This document shows, piece by piece, positions 9,302-17,733 of a stretch of DNA of 64,000 bases. The stretch is from Stutzerimonas stutzeri TS44 (GTDB lineage: Bacteria > Pseudomonadota > Gammaproteobacteria > Pseudomonadales > Pseudomonadaceae). Every line of letters starts with the position of its first letter. The stretch's first letter is position 1. The stretch is from NCBI GenBank assembly GCA_000263395.1, contig AJXE01000002.1, forward strand, positions 248,001 to 312,000. Direction: 5' to 3'. The notes beneath the pieces are model-generated. The model saw only the letters and a list, made by a program, of their open reading frames with translations. It had not been told where the DNA came from and did no database searches. The position numbers and the translations under genes are program-made.

Positions 9302-10567
9302 TCAGCCGAACAGGCCCTGCAGGATGCTGAAGAACAGAATCGACAGCAGCGCACCGGCCGGCAGCGTGACGATCCAGGAAACGAAGATCTTGCCGATCAC
9401 GCTCAGATTCAGCGCGCCGATGCCGCGCGCGATGCCGATGCCGAGCACCGCGCCGACCAGCGTGTGGGTGGTGGACACCGGTAGGCCGATGGCCGAGGCG
9501 CCGACCACGGTGGACGCCGTCGCCAGCTCGGCGGCGAAGCCGCGGCTGGGCGTCAGCTCGGTGATTTCCTTGCCGACGGTGGCGATCACCTTGTAGCCGT
9601 AGGTGGCCAGGCCGATGACGATCCCCAGCGCGCCGAGCAGCAGCACCCAGCCCGGCACGGCGGACTTGGCGGCGATGTCGCTGGCACCGCCGGACTCGAT
9701 CACGCCGACGATGGCCGCCAGCGGACCGACTGCGTTGGCCACGTCGTTGGCGCCGTGGGCAAAGGCCATCGAGCAGGCGGTGAACACCATCAGTACGGCG
9801 AACACCTTCTCCACGCTGGCGAAGTGGAAGGTGCGATCCGCCTCCGTGTCGACCTTGATGCGCGACAGCAGCGCGATGCCGACGAACATCACCAGCAGAC
9901 CGATGACCACCGCCAGCAGCAGGCCCTGCACGCCGGAAAGGTGCAGCCCGACATGTTTGAGGCCCTTGGTCACGGTCATCAACGCGACCATGAAGCCGGT
10001 GGCGAACATGTACAGCGGCACATAGCGCTTGGCGTTACGGAACGGTTCGTCGGTATCCATGATCAGCCGCTGCACGCTCATGAACAGGCCGAAAGCCACC
10101 AGCCCGGAAAGGAACGGGGTGATCACCCAGCTGGCAACGATCGGGCCGATCGCGCCCCACTGCACGGCGTCCATCGAGATGCCGACGGCGGCGAAACCGA
10201 TCACCGCGCCGACGATCGAGTGCGTGGTCGACACCGGCCAGCCGCGCGAGGTCGCGATCAGCAGCCAGGTGCCGGCGGCCAGCAGCGCCGACATCATGCC
10301 CAGCACCATCAGATCCGGCGTAATGATCTCCGCATCGACGATGCCGTTCTTGATCGTCTCGGTCACTTCGCCACCGGCCAGGTAGGCGCCGCAGAACTCG
10401 AAGATCATGGCGATGAAGATCGCCTGGCGGATGGTCAGTGCCTTGGAGCCGACCGAGGTGCCCATCGCATTGGCCACATCATTGGCGCCCACGCCCCAGG
10501 CCATGAAGAAACCGAACATGCAGGCGAGCACGAGGAGTACGAAACCGTATTCCGAGAGAAGAGACAT
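9302..10567 (-). CDS. PiT-family inorganic phosphate transporter (DUF47-linked)
   Basis: Inner-membrane phosphate carrier of the PiT family, 421 aa. Both halves of the inverted duplication keep the family signature: MAWGVGANDVANAMGTSVG near the N-terminus and SMAFAHGANDVANAVGPLAA in the second half. Each is followed by a PVSTTHS/PVSTTHT motif (RGWPVSTTHSIVGAVIGFA and AIGLPVSTTHTLVGAVLG). About ten membrane segments are predictable. The start at 10567 gives MSLLSEYGFVLLVLACMFG and has AGG upstream; a longer reading adds 34 residues that overlap the DUF47 stop. It lies 37 nt after the DUF47 gene on the same strand, the standard PiT-DUF47 pairing. It differs in size and arrangement from the PitA-like carrier at 11450. 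Confidence 0.94.
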   Translation of the reverse strand: MSLLSEYGFVLLVLACMFGFFMAWGVGANDVANAMGTSVGSKALTIRQAIFIAMIFEFCGAYLAGGEVTETIKNGIVDAEIITPDLMVLGMMSALLAAGTWLLIATSRGWPVSTTHSIVGAVIGFAAVGISMDAVQWGAIGPIVASWVITPFLSGLVAFGLFMSVQRLIMDTDEPFRNAKRYVPLYMFATGFMVALMTVTKGLKHVGLHLSGVQGLLLAVVIGLLVMFVGIALLSRIKVDTEADRTFHFASVEKVFAVLMVFTACSMAFAHGANDVANAVGPLAAIVGVIESGGASDIAAKSAVPGWVLLLGALGIVIGLATYGYKVIATVGKEITELTPSRGFAAELATASTVVGASAIGLPVSTTHTLVGAVLGIGIARGIGALNLSVIGKIFVSWIVTLPAGALLSILFFSILQGLFG

Positions 10568-10604
10568 AAGGATTACCTGTTGAAGCCAGAAAGGATGCTG
10601 GCGC

Positions 10605-11282
10605 TCAGCGCGCCAGCAATTGTTCCAGTCGGTTACCGACGCGTTCGGCACGGTCGGCGATGTCGCCAACCCATTCGATGATCTTGTAGAGGAAGATCAC
10701 ATCCACGGGCGGAAGGTCCTTTTCCAGCTGATACAGGTTGCGCCGCACGGCGACCTGCATACGGTCGGTGTCGCGCTCGATGTCTTCGAGCTCCTCGACC
10801 ATTTTTTCCACGAGTGCGGCTTCGCGGCCGCTGAAGCCGGTTTCCAGCAGGGCGTCGAGTTCCTTGAGCGCCTTGAGCGCCTGGGTGCTGGCATCGACGC
10901 AACGCTGCACATAAGCCAGCATCTGCGGCTGCAGCTGCGGCGGAATGTTCATGCAGCGGCCGAGCATCAGGCCGGCGATGTCCTTGGCCCGGTTGGCAAT
11001 CTTGTCCTGCACGCTCAGCAGATCGAGCAGGTCCGAGCGCGGCACCGGCAGGAACAGGCTCTTGGGCAGGTGCTGGCGGACGCTCTTCTTCAGCTTGTCG
11101 GCCTCGTTCTCCAGCTGAACCATTTCCTGCTGGATCTGCTCGACGCGCTCCCAGTTCTGCGCCATCACCGCCTGGAAGAACGGCACCAGGTTCGCCGCGC
11201 ATTCGTGGGATTTGGCCATGTGCTGCTGCATCGGGCCAATGGGCGAACGGCCGAAGAGACTGACAAACGGATTGATTGGCAT
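10605..11282 (-). CDS. DUF47 (PhoU-like) partner of the PiT carrier
   Basis: A 225-aa all-helical cytosolic protein of the DUF47/Pit accessory family. It begins MPINPFVSLFGRSPIGPMQQ, a family hallmark, and continues with acidic helices (QIQQEMVQLENEADKLKKSV and LEDIERDTDRMQVAVRR) resembling PhoU bundles. In characterised cases such proteins modulate the adjacent PiT carrier. It is the first gene of a two-gene unit with the PiT carrier at 9302-10567. It is divergent from the second phosphate carrier, with a 167-nt shared upstream region. The start was moved 30 nt inside the longest frame to the conserved MPINPF. Confidence 0.93.
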   Translation of the reverse strand: MPINPFVSLFGRSPIGPMQQHMAKSHECAANLVPFFQAVMAQNWERVEQIQQEMVQLENEADKLKKSVRQHLPKSLFLPVPRSDLLDLLSVQDKIANRAKDIAGLMLGRCMNIPPQLQPQMLAYVQRCVDASTQALKALKELDALLETGFSGREAALVEKMVEELEDIERDTDRMQVAVRRNLYQLEKDLPPVDVIFLYKIIEWVGDIADRAERVGNRLEQLLAR

Positions 11283-11409
11283 AGACAGCGCCTTTCGGTG
11301 AGGAAGCCGCAATTATAAAACTAATGTGACCGCCTGGCGGAAAAACCTTGGCCGGCCGGGCGCCGGGCGTCGGTTACATATCCAAAAGGCCATGATGTGA
11401 ACCTTCTGG

Positions 11410-11415
11410 CATAAT
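11410..11415 (+). promoter_or_regulatory. Candidate -10 box for the PitA-like gene
   Basis: CATAAT lies 34 nt before the start of the second phosphate carrier, in the divergent gap with the DUF47 gene. I see no good -35 hexamer at 16-18 nt, and no Pho-box-like CTGTCAT repeat here. Confidence 0.35.
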
Positions 11416-11449
11416 CGCGCGCCTCCAAAGAACCCCCGCGGACACTCTC

Positions 11450-12922
11450 ATGTTCGATCTCTTCAGCGGCCTGGACTTCTGGGTCGCAGCCAGCCTCGTC
11501 CTCGCCCTGCTCTTCGTCCTCAGTTTCGAGTTCATCAACGGCTTCCACGACACCGCCAACGCGGTGGCGACGGTGATCTACACCAATGCGATGCCGCCAC
11601 ACCTGGCGGTGGTCTTCTCCGGCATCTTCAACTTTCTCGGCGTGCTGCTCGGCGGCGTCGGGGTGGCCTACGCCATCGTCCACCTGCTGCCGGTGGAACT
11701 GCTGATCAACGTCGACACCGGGCGCGGCCTGGTGATGGTGTTCGCCCTGCTCGCCGCGGCTATCGCCTGGAACCTCGGCACCTGGTACTTCGGCATCCCG
11801 GCCTCCAGTTCGCACACGCTGATCGGCTCGATCCTCGGCGTCGGGCTGGCCAATGCGATGCTCACCGATATCTCGGTGGCCGACGGGGTCAACTGGAAGA
11901 AGGCCATCGACATCGGCCTGTCGCTGATCTTCTCGCCGCTGGCGGGCTTCCTGATCGGTGCGCTGCTGCTGTGGCTGCTGCGCAAGCGTTTCCCGGTCAA
12001 CAAGATGCACGACACCCCGCACATCCGTTCGCAGCACAAGGGCAAGAAGCACCCGCCGTTCTGGAACCGCCTGGTGCTGATCGTCTCGGCGATGGCCATG
12101 AGCTTCGTGCACGGTTCCAACGACGGCCAGAAAGGTATCGGCCTGATCATGCTGGTGCTGATCGGCATCGTCCCGGCCAAGTTCGTGCTCGACCAGACCA
12201 GCACCGGCTACGAGATCGAACGTACCCGTCATGCCGCCGTCCACCTGCAGCAGTTCTATGCGCGTAACCACGACTCGCTGCAGGACTACCTGGCACTCGG
12301 CAAGAACGGTCAGACCGAACTGCCCCGCCACTTCCGCTGCGACCCGCAACTCACCGAGCCGACCATCAACGCGCTGCTGGGCAGCCTGGACGGGGTCGAG
12401 AACTACCGCGACATGCCGGCCGAGCGCCGCATCGAGGTGCGCCGCTACCTGCTCTGCCTGGACGACACGGCGAAGAAGGTCGGCAAGCTGAAGGGTATCC
12501 CGAAGCGCGAACAGGCCGACCTCGACAAGCTGCGCAAGGACCTCACCGCGACCACCGAATACGCGCCGTTCGGCGTGATCCTCGCCGTCGCCCTGGCGCT
12601 CGGCCTCGGCACGATGGTCGGCTGGCGGCGCGTGGTGCGCACCGTCGGCGAGAAGATCGGCAAGCAGGGCATGACCTACGCCCAAGGCATGTGCGCGCAG
12701 GTCACCGCGGTGTTCGCCATCGGCATGGCCAACCTCTACAGCCTGCCGGTTTCCACCACGCACATCCTCTCCTCCGGCGTCGCCGGCACCATGGTCGCCA
12801 ACAACAGCGGGCTGCAGATCAACACCATCCGCACGATCCTGATGGCCTGGGTCCTGACGTTGCCGGCCACCATCGCGCTTTCCGCCGGCCTGTTCTGGCT
12901 GGGGACCAAGCTGTTCGTCTGA
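11450..12922 (+). CDS. pitA: PitA-like low-affinity inorganic phosphate transporter
   Basis: Inner-membrane PiT-family carrier of 490 aa, close to the length of E. coli PitA. The first signature reads SFEFINGFHDTANAVATVIY, the second MSFVHGSNDGQKGIGLIMLV. Both are the PitA subfamily form (GFHDTANA / GSNDGQK), unlike GANDVANA in the carrier at 9302. A large hydrophilic loop at about residues 235-375 (RTRHAAVHLQQFYARNHDS onwards) lies between the membrane halves, as in PitA. Membrane segments resume at about residue 365 and include LYSLPVSTTHILSSGVAG. PitA proteins move neutral metal-phosphate and work when phosphate is abundant. The gene is monocistronic: a UUCG-loop terminator follows. Confidence 0.93.
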   Translation: MFDLFSGLDFWVAASLVLALLFVLSFEFINGFHDTANAVATVIYTNAMPPHLAVVFSGIFNFLGVLLGGVGVAYAIVHLLPVELLINVDTGRGLVMVFALLAAAIAWNLGTWYFGIPASSSHTLIGSILGVGLANAMLTDISVADGVNWKKAIDIGLSLIFSPLAGFLIGALLLWLLRKRFPVNKMHDTPHIRSQHKGKKHPPFWNRLVLIVSAMAMSFVHGSNDGQKGIGLIMLVLIGIVPAKFVLDQTSTGYEIERTRHAAVHLQQFYARNHDSLQDYLALGKNGQTELPRHFRCDPQLTEPTINALLGSLDGVENYRDMPAERRIEVRRYLLCLDDTAKKVGKLKGIPKREQADLDKLRKDLTATTEYAPFGVILAVALALGLGTMVGWRRVVRTVGEKIGKQGMTYAQGMCAQVTAVFAIGMANLYSLPVSTTHILSSGVAGTMVANNSGLQINTIRTILMAWVLTLPATIALSAGLFWLGTKLFV

Positions 12923-12946
12923 CCCGGCCGCCCCTGCGTGCTACAA

Positions 12947-12968
12947 AGAGGGGACTTCGGTCCCCTCT
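12947..12968 (+). terminator. UUCG-capped hairpin after pitA
   Basis: A perfect 9-bp stem, AGAGGGGAC and GTCCCCTCT, is closed by a C(TTCG)G tetraloop, 24 nt after the pitA stop. No T-run follows. The stability of UUCG loops makes it a good transcript end, but it also lies in the leader of the next gene. Confidence 0.7.
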
Positions 12969-13012
12969 GCCATTGGCAGCGGCACCCGAATCCACCCTAT
13001 TGCGAGTCGAAG

Positions 13013-14383
13013 ATGGCCAAGGAAACCGAAATCAAGCTGCGCGCCAGCCGTGAAACGCTGCTGGCCCTGCGCGAGCACCCGCTGCTGAAGAAGCGCAACA
13101 AGAGCGGCTGGGCGTGCCACGAACTGTCCAACCAGTACTACGACAGCGCCGAGCGCGATCTTGCCCGCGCGCAGGTCGCCCTGCGCCTGCGTCGCGACGG
13201 CGAGCAGATCATCCAGACGCTCAAGAGCCGCGGCCAGAGCGTCGCCGGGCTGTCCGAGCGCAACGAATGGGACTGGCACCTGGACAAGGCCAAGCTGGAC
13301 CTGAAGAAGCTCACCGACGACTGCTGGCCGGCCGAACTGGCCGCGCTGGACAAGAAGACCCTCAAGCCCATCTTCAGCACCGACTTCGTCCGCGAGAAGG
13401 CCGAGATCGCCTGGGGCCGCGGCAAGGCCAAGGTGGTGATCGAGGCCGCGCTCGACCTCGGCCAGGTCAAGGCCGGCAAGCGGGCCGAGGAGATCTGCGA
13501 GCTGGAGCTGGAGCTGCGCCAGGGCGAACCCGAAGCGCTGCTGGAACTGGCCATCGAACTGGCCGCCGACCTACCGCTGATGCCCTGCGACATCAGCAAG
13601 GCCGAGCGCGGCTACCGCCTCTACGATGCCGAGGGCTACGGTCTGAACCTGCCGGCGCCGACGCTGGACGCCAGCATGCCGCTGGACGAGGCGGTGCCCG
13701 CGCTCGGCTGGCAGTTGCTCGGCAACAGCCAGCGGCTGGCCGAGCAGTACCGCTTCAATGGCCACTGGAAGCTGCTGAACGACTGGCTGGCGCAACTGAT
13801 CGACCTGCGCGCGCTGCTCGGCAGCCTCGGCCAGGCCGCGCCGCGCGCCAGCAGCCGCGAGCTGCGCGAACTGCTCGATGCGCTGATCGGCGACTGGCGC
13901 CCGCGCCTGGAAGCCGGCCAGGACGACGAGGCGATCCGCCAGGCCGCGCCGGCCGAATTCGCCGCCGAACTCGGCCGCACCCGCTGGGGCCTGCTCTCGC
14001 TGAAGGCCTCGCAATGGCTGCTGCAGCGCGGCTGGAGCGCCGGCCGCAATGCACGGGGCGATCGCCAGGGCGCGGCCGAGCTGGGCAAGTGGCTGATGCA
14101 CCTGCTCGCCGAGGAAGCCAAGGCGCTGCAATTGCCACGCTACCAGCGCCAGCCCGAAGACCTGGCCGAACAGAGCCCGCGCATGGAGCGCCTGCTGGTC
14201 TGGCTGCACCTGGCCCGCGGCGTGCTGCTGGAACTGCCGGAAACCGATCGCCTGTATGGCGAACTGGCCAAGCTCCATGAGCTGGCGCGCCAGCCGCTGA
14301 CCGACGAGGCCCGCCAGCAGCGTGCCGAGCAGGCGCACATTGTGTGGACGCTCAAGGCCTGGAAACACCTGCAACGCCACTGA
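13013..14383 (+). CDS. CYTH-CHAD protein, inorganic triphosphatase-like
   Basis: Predicted 456-aa cytosolic protein with an N-terminal CYTH (triphosphate tunnel) domain at about 1-200 and a C-terminal CHAD domain at about 215-456. The CYTH signature ExExK is present as E4-E6-K8 (MAKETEIKLRAS). Further conserved Arg/Lys/Glu strands are VALRLRRDGEQIIQTLKSRG and EICELELELRQGEPEAL. The CHAD part is Arg/His-rich and helical (HWKLLNDWLAQLIDLRALLG) and may bind polyphosphate. E. coli YgiF has the same layout and hydrolyses inorganic triphosphate. The start at 13013 is chosen because the ExExK motif must lie near the N-terminus. A polyphosphate link is plausible next to phosphate carriers but is inference. 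Confidence 0.9.
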   Translation: MAKETEIKLRASRETLLALREHPLLKKRNKSGWACHELSNQYYDSAERDLARAQVALRLRRDGEQIIQTLKSRGQSVAGLSERNEWDWHLDKAKLDLKKLTDDCWPAELAALDKKTLKPIFSTDFVREKAEIAWGRGKAKVVIEAALDLGQVKAGKRAEEICELELELRQGEPEALLELAIELAADLPLMPCDISKAERGYRLYDAEGYGLNLPAPTLDASMPLDEAVPALGWQLLGNSQRLAEQYRFNGHWKLLNDWLAQLIDLRALLGSLGQAAPRASSRELRELLDALIGDWRPRLEAGQDDEAIRQAAPAEFAAELGRTRWGLLSLKASQWLLQRGWSAGRNARGDRQGAAELGKWLMHLLAEEAKALQLPRYQRQPEDLAEQSPRMERLLVWLHLARGVLLELPETDRLYGELAKLHELARQPLTDEARQQRAEQAHIVWTLKAWKHLQRH

Positions 14384-14406
14384 TCGACCGATCTGCCGCA
14401 AACGAA

Positions 14407-14431
14407 GCGCCAGGGGACCATCCTCTGGCGC
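14407..14431 (+). terminator. Hairpin after the CYTH-CHAD gene
   Basis: An 11-bp stem with one G-T pair, GCGCCAGGGGA and TCCTCTGGCGC, has a 3-nt loop. It starts 24 nt after the stop codon and lies 22 nt before the TTGACA of the next operon. Confidence 0.6.
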
Positions 14432-14453
14432 GCGCAGTCAGGCACATGGCTGT

Positions 14454-14481
14454 TTGACATCACTTGATATCATATTAATAT
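14454..14481 (+). promoter_or_regulatory. Candidate sigma-70 promoter of the lipoprotein operon
   Basis: A perfect TTGACA at 14454-14459 is followed, after 16 nt, by TAATAT at 14476-14481. The spacer and -10 contain the AT-rich imperfect dyad GATAT-N7-ATATC (14466-14482), which stands out in GC-rich DNA and could be an operator. The first gene starts 114 nt downstream. Confidence 0.6.
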
Positions 14482-14529
14482 CGCTCGCTTGAACGTCGTG
14501 CTGCCTGACTCTGCACAGCGGTTCTTCGC

Positions 14530-14543
14530 GCGATTCGAATCGC
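14530..14543. promoter_or_regulatory. Perfect 14-bp palindrome in the lipoprotein operon leader
   Basis: GCGATTCGAATCGC is fully self-complementary, with no spacer. It lies 52 nt before the start of the first lipoprotein gene and about 50 nt after the proposed -10 box. It could be a dimeric regulator site or an RNA hairpin. No regulator is identified. Confidence 0.4.
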
Positions 14544-14595
14544 CGGGACTCAGCGGAACGAGCCTCCAAACAAAACCACGGAACGGATCATCCCG

Positions 14596-15972
14596 ATGAC
14601 TCGATTTGCCAATGCCGCCCTCGTGCTGGGACTGGGGCTGCTTCTGAGTGGCTGCGAAACCTTCCGCAGCTATGAAACAGAACTCTCTGCCGTCAACCAG
14701 CATATTCTCGCCGGCAACCCCGATGCCGCGCTCATGCTGCTGGAGCAGCACAACAGCCGCGAACAGAAAGACCTGCTGTATTACTTCGAAAAAGGCGAGC
14801 TGCTGCGCGCCAAAGGCGACCTGGACGGCAGCCGGACGGCATGGAGCGAGGCGGATCAGATGATTGCCGCCTGGGAAGACTCGATCAAGCTCGATACCGA
14901 GAAGTACCTTGCCGAATTCGGCAGCCTGCTGGTCAACGACAAGGTCCGCCGCTACGAAGGCTATGACTACGAAAAGGTCATGCTCACCACGCAGCTGGCA
15001 CTCAACCACCTGGCGCGCAACGATTTCGAGCAGGCGCGCATGGACATCAAGAAGACCCACGAGCGCGAGGCCTTTATCAGCGAGCTGCGTGATCGCGAAT
15101 ACCTCAAGCGCGAACAGGAGGCCGAGGAAAAGGGCATCACCGCACAGTTGAAGGACTTGCAGGGCTATCCCGTGGAAGTGCTCGACGCCCCAGAGGTGGT
15201 CAGCCTGAAGAACAGCTACCAGAGCGCCTTCAGCCACTATCTTTCCGGCTTCGTCTATGAAGCCCTGGGCGAAAAAGGTCTCGCCGCACCGGGCTACCGC
15301 AAGGCCATCGAGCTGCGGCCGGGCGACAGCTTGCTCGAGGATGCGCTCGTGCGCCTGGATGCGCCGGCACCTGCGGCCGACGAAAGCGAGGTGCTGATCG
15401 TCGTGCAGAACGGGCTGGCCCCGGCCCGCGACTCGGTACGCATCCCGCTGCCGATCCCCACCTCGACCGGCATCATCGTGACGCCCTTCTCCTTCCCGGT
15501 GATCAAGAGCGAATCGCAGCCGACGGCGCAAACCGTACGACTCGGCGAACAGGAACTGACCCTTGCGCAACTCAACAGCGTCGATGCCATGTCGCGTCGC
15601 GCACTGCGTGACGACATGCCCGGCATCATCCTGCGCACCAGCGTGCGGGCCATCAGTCGCAGCGTGATGCAAAAGCAGCTGAACGATAACGTCAGTCCGC
15701 TGGCCGGGCTGGCGGTCGGCCTGATGTCAGCCATCACCGAAGGTGCCGACGAGCGCACCTGGCGCACCCTGCCCGACCAGACGCTGGTGGCGCGAGCCCG
15801 TATCAAGCGTGGCGAGCACAGCCTGGCGCTGCCCAACGGCGGCATCGCCAAGGTACGGATCGACCAGCCCTATCAGGTCATCCCGCTGCGCGTGATCGGC
15901 AGCCAGGTATTCGCCGCAGGTCCCGCCGTGGAGCTTCCCGCTCCCCTTACCCACATCGCCCAAGCCCAGTGA
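14596..15972 (+). CDS. COG3014-type lipoprotein with TPR-like helices
   Basis: Predicted outer-membrane lipoprotein of 458 aa. The signal peptide ends in the lipobox LLLSGC (Cys20), and Glu at +2 does not favour inner-membrane retention. Residues about 30-265 are helical and TPR-like (ILAGNPDAALMLLEQHNSRE, ALNHLARNDFEQARMDIKK, YLSGFVYEALGEKGLAAPGY). Residues about 275-450 form a beta-rich region (EVLIVVQNGLAPARDSVRIP and LALPNGGIAKVRIDQPYQVI). The closest family I recognise is COG3014, of unknown function, often next to YcfL and LpoB genes. It is the first gene of the operon 14596-17733; the next starts 14 nt after its stop. A TPR platform fits a scaffold role for the other exported proteins, but that is inference. 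Confidence 0.75.
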   Translation: MTRFANAALVLGLGLLLSGCETFRSYETELSAVNQHILAGNPDAALMLLEQHNSREQKDLLYYFEKGELLRAKGDLDGSRTAWSEADQMIAAWEDSIKLDTEKYLAEFGSLLVNDKVRRYEGYDYEKVMLTTQLALNHLARNDFEQARMDIKKTHEREAFISELRDREYLKREQEAEEKGITAQLKDLQGYPVEVLDAPEVVSLKNSYQSAFSHYLSGFVYEALGEKGLAAPGYRKAIELRPGDSLLEDALVRLDAPAPAADESEVLIVVQNGLAPARDSVRIPLPIPTSTGIIVTPFSFPVIKSESQPTAQTVRLGEQELTLAQLNSVDAMSRRALRDDMPGIILRTSVRAISRSVMQKQLNDNVSPLAGLAVGLMSAITEGADERTWRTLPDQTLVARARIKRGEHSLALPNGGIAKVRIDQPYQVIPLRVIGSQVFAAGPAVELPAPLTHIAQAQ

Positions 15973-15986
15973 CCAGGAGGTCCCCG

Positions 15987-16385
15987 ATGTTCCGCTTGAT
16001 TCCCCTCGTACTCGGCCTGGGCCTGCTGGCCAGCGGCTGCGCCAGTGCACCGCCACCCGCCCCTGGCAGCGCCGCCAGCAAGGTCGTCTCGCTCGGCAGC
16101 ATGGAGCACATCGAAGTCGGCGCCATGCGCGTCGCCCGGGAAAACGGCTTTCTGACCGTCAAGGTCGAGCTCAAGAACAGCAGTTCCCGCAACAAGTCGA
16201 TGTTCTATCGCTTCGCCTGGCTTGGCGACGACGGCTTCCCGGTCGCCGGCGAGGAAAGCTGGAAAAGTCTGACGTTGTACGGCACCCAGACCAGCTACCT
16301 GCCCGCCATCGCACCGGTACCGCAGGCCACCGACTTCCGCCTGGAAGTCCAGACCCCTGAAAACTCCGTCAACCTTTTCCGCTAG
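15987..16385 (+). CDS. YcfL-family (DUF1425) lipoprotein
   Basis: Predicted 132-aa lipoprotein with a signal peptide ending LLASGC and Ala at +2, which suggests outer-membrane sorting. The mature part is a small beta domain (GFLTVKVELKNSSSRNKSMF then YRFAWLGDDGFPVAGEESWK) matching the YcfL/DUF1425 pattern, in which a YRFxWxD/G segment is typical. The start at 15987 follows AGGAGG at 7 nt. In E. coli ycfL lies beside lpoB (ycfM), and the same adjacency occurs here: the LpoB-like gene starts 9 nt after its stop. YcfL has no firmly established function; the context suggests an envelope or peptidoglycan role. Confidence 0.82.
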   Translation: MFRLIPLVLGLGLLASGCASAPPPAPGSAASKVVSLGSMEHIEVGAMRVARENGFLTVKVELKNSSSRNKSMFYRFAWLGDDGFPVAGEESWKSLTLYGTQTSYLPAIAPVPQATDFRLEVQTPENSVNLFR

Positions 16386-16394
16386 GGCTTCATC

Positions 16395-16988
16395 ATGCTT
16401 TTCGTTCGTACCATCGCCGTTGCCGCTTTTGCCGTCCTGGCCAGCGGTTGCGCCTCCACTTCGTCGCCGGTGCTCGGCGGCGGCAACATCAGCTATGGCG
16501 ACAGCAAGGCCGTCGAGCTGATCACCAATGAATTCGGTTCGACCGATCTGCAGAGCATCGCCGAATCGATGACCCGCTCGCTGGCGCAGTCCGGCGTGCT
16601 GCAAGGCCGCCCGGTCATTCAGGTCTACGACGTGAAGAACAAGACCAGCGAGTACATCGATACCCGCGAGATCACCACGTCCATCAAGACCCAGCTGATG
16701 AAAACCGGCACCGCGCGTTTCGCCAGCGACAACATCGACATGGGCAGCCAAGTCGACCAGCTCAAGCAGCAGAATCAGAGCGGCCTGTACAAGCAGTCCA
16801 CGATCAGCAGAACCGGCAACATGATCGCCGCCCAGTACCGCCTCGAAGGCAGCATCAGCTCCATCGTCAAGCGCAGCAGCGACTACAAGGACGTCTTCTA
16901 CAAGTTCAGCCTCCAGCTCGTCGACGTCGAGAGTGGTCTGGCCGAGTGGATGGACGAGAAGGAAATCCGCAAGACGACGGAGCGTTGA
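16395..16988 (+). CDS. lpoB: LpoB-like penicillin-binding-protein activator lipoprotein
   Basis: Predicted 197-aa outer-membrane lipoprotein with lipobox VLASGC and Ala at +2. The mature domain carries the LpoB/CsgG-like fold pattern: LITNEFGSTDLQSIAESMTR, then RPVIQVYDVKNKTSEYIDTR, and FKFSLQLVDVESGLAEW-like closing strands ending WMDEKEIRK, a family hallmark. E. coli LpoB spans the periplasm to stimulate PBP1B. Here the Pro-rich linker between the lipid anchor and the domain is almost absent (ASTSSPVLGGG), so reach across the periplasm may differ. P. aeruginosa is known to use a different activator, LpoP, so a LpoB type in this lineage is worth noting. It is the third gene of the operon, with the next start 1 nt after its stop. 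Confidence 0.85.
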   Translation: MLFVRTIAVAAFAVLASGCASTSSPVLGGGNISYGDSKAVELITNEFGSTDLQSIAESMTRSLAQSGVLQGRPVIQVYDVKNKTSEYIDTREITTSIKTQLMKTGTARFASDNIDMGSQVDQLKQQNQSGLYKQSTISRTGNMIAAQYRLEGSISSIVKRSSDYKDVFYKFSLQLVDVESGLAEWMDEKEIRKTTER

Positions 16989-16989
16989 G

Positions 16990-17733
16990 ATGCGCCTGCT
17001 AACTACCCTGCTACTCTGCGGCCTGGCCTTTGCCAGCCACGCCGCCCCCAAGGTCGCGGTGACCGACCTTGCCTACGAAGAGCGCGTTCGCGAATACATC
17101 CACGTGGTCAGCGCGTCGCAACAAGCCCAGGCAAACGGCTTTTCCGCTTCGGCCAGCAGCAGCTATCGCGAGCTCGAAGCCACTTACAGCTACATCGAGC
17201 GTGGCGAGCTGAAGAAATTCACCGCTGACATCAAGGGCGAGATCCTCAAGTCGGGTCAGTTCCAGCTGATCCAGGGCAAGCCCTACGGCAAGGACAATGA
17301 AGGGCTGCACGACATCATCGGCCGCATTCGCAATGGTGACTTCAAGGGCGCCGATTATGTGCTGTTCGGTACCCTGTCCGACCTGGATTTCCGCCAGGAT
17401 CTCAATGCCCTGCCGCACAGCGACAATTACTCCAAAGTCCTCGGGCTGACGCTGGTCGCCGAGTTCAGCCTGATCGACACCCGAACTCTGGAGATCACCT
17501 CGGCATTTTCGGCCTTGGGCGAAGGCCAGGACACCAAGCTGGTCAGCGCCGCCGATGGACCCATCACGGCGAATCGTGGGCGCGTCATCCGCGAGGTTTC
17601 CCTTTCCCTGGGCACCGACGTAGCACGCCAGCTGCAGCAGCAGCTCGGCTACGGCGTGGCGCAGGAAGGCACCACGCGCACCGGCGTGCAAGCGACCCTG
17701 CCCGCCGATACCGCACCGGTGATCCTGCGCTAG
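16990..17733 (+). CDS. Secreted LpoB/CsgG-like protein, last gene of the lipoprotein operon
   Basis: Predicted 247-aa exported protein. A Sec signal peptide (MRLLTTLLLCGLAFASHAA) ends in an AxA-type site, not a lipobox, so the mature form should be soluble in the periplasm. The body resembles the LpoB/CsgG N-domain fold: PKVAVTDLAYEERVREYI, TADIKGEILKSGQFQLIQGK, GDFKGADYVLFGTLSDLDF and LTLVAEFSLIDTRTLEITSA. The start at 16990 follows the lpoB stop by 1 nt, and a GGAG lies 7-8 nt upstream inside lpoB. Tight spacing points to co-translation with lpoB. The function is unknown; a soluble partner of the LpoB-like protein is a fair guess only. Confidence 0.7.
   Translation: MRLLTTLLLCGLAFASHAAPKVAVTDLAYEERVREYIHVVSASQQAQANGFSASASSSYRELEATYSYIERGELKKFTADIKGEILKSGQFQLIQGKPYGKDNEGLHDIIGRIRNGDFKGADYVLFGTLSDLDFRQDLNALPHSDNYSKVLGLTLVAEFSLIDTRTLEITSAFSALGEGQDTKLVSAADGPITANRGRVIREVSLSLGTDVARQLQQQLGYGVAQEGTTRTGVQATLPADTAPVILR

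Noticed and set aside
12947..12968. The UUCG hairpin before the CYTH-CHAD gene as a riboswitch.
   Set aside because: It is a single short stem directly after pitA with no aptamer-like structure around it; a transcript end is simpler.
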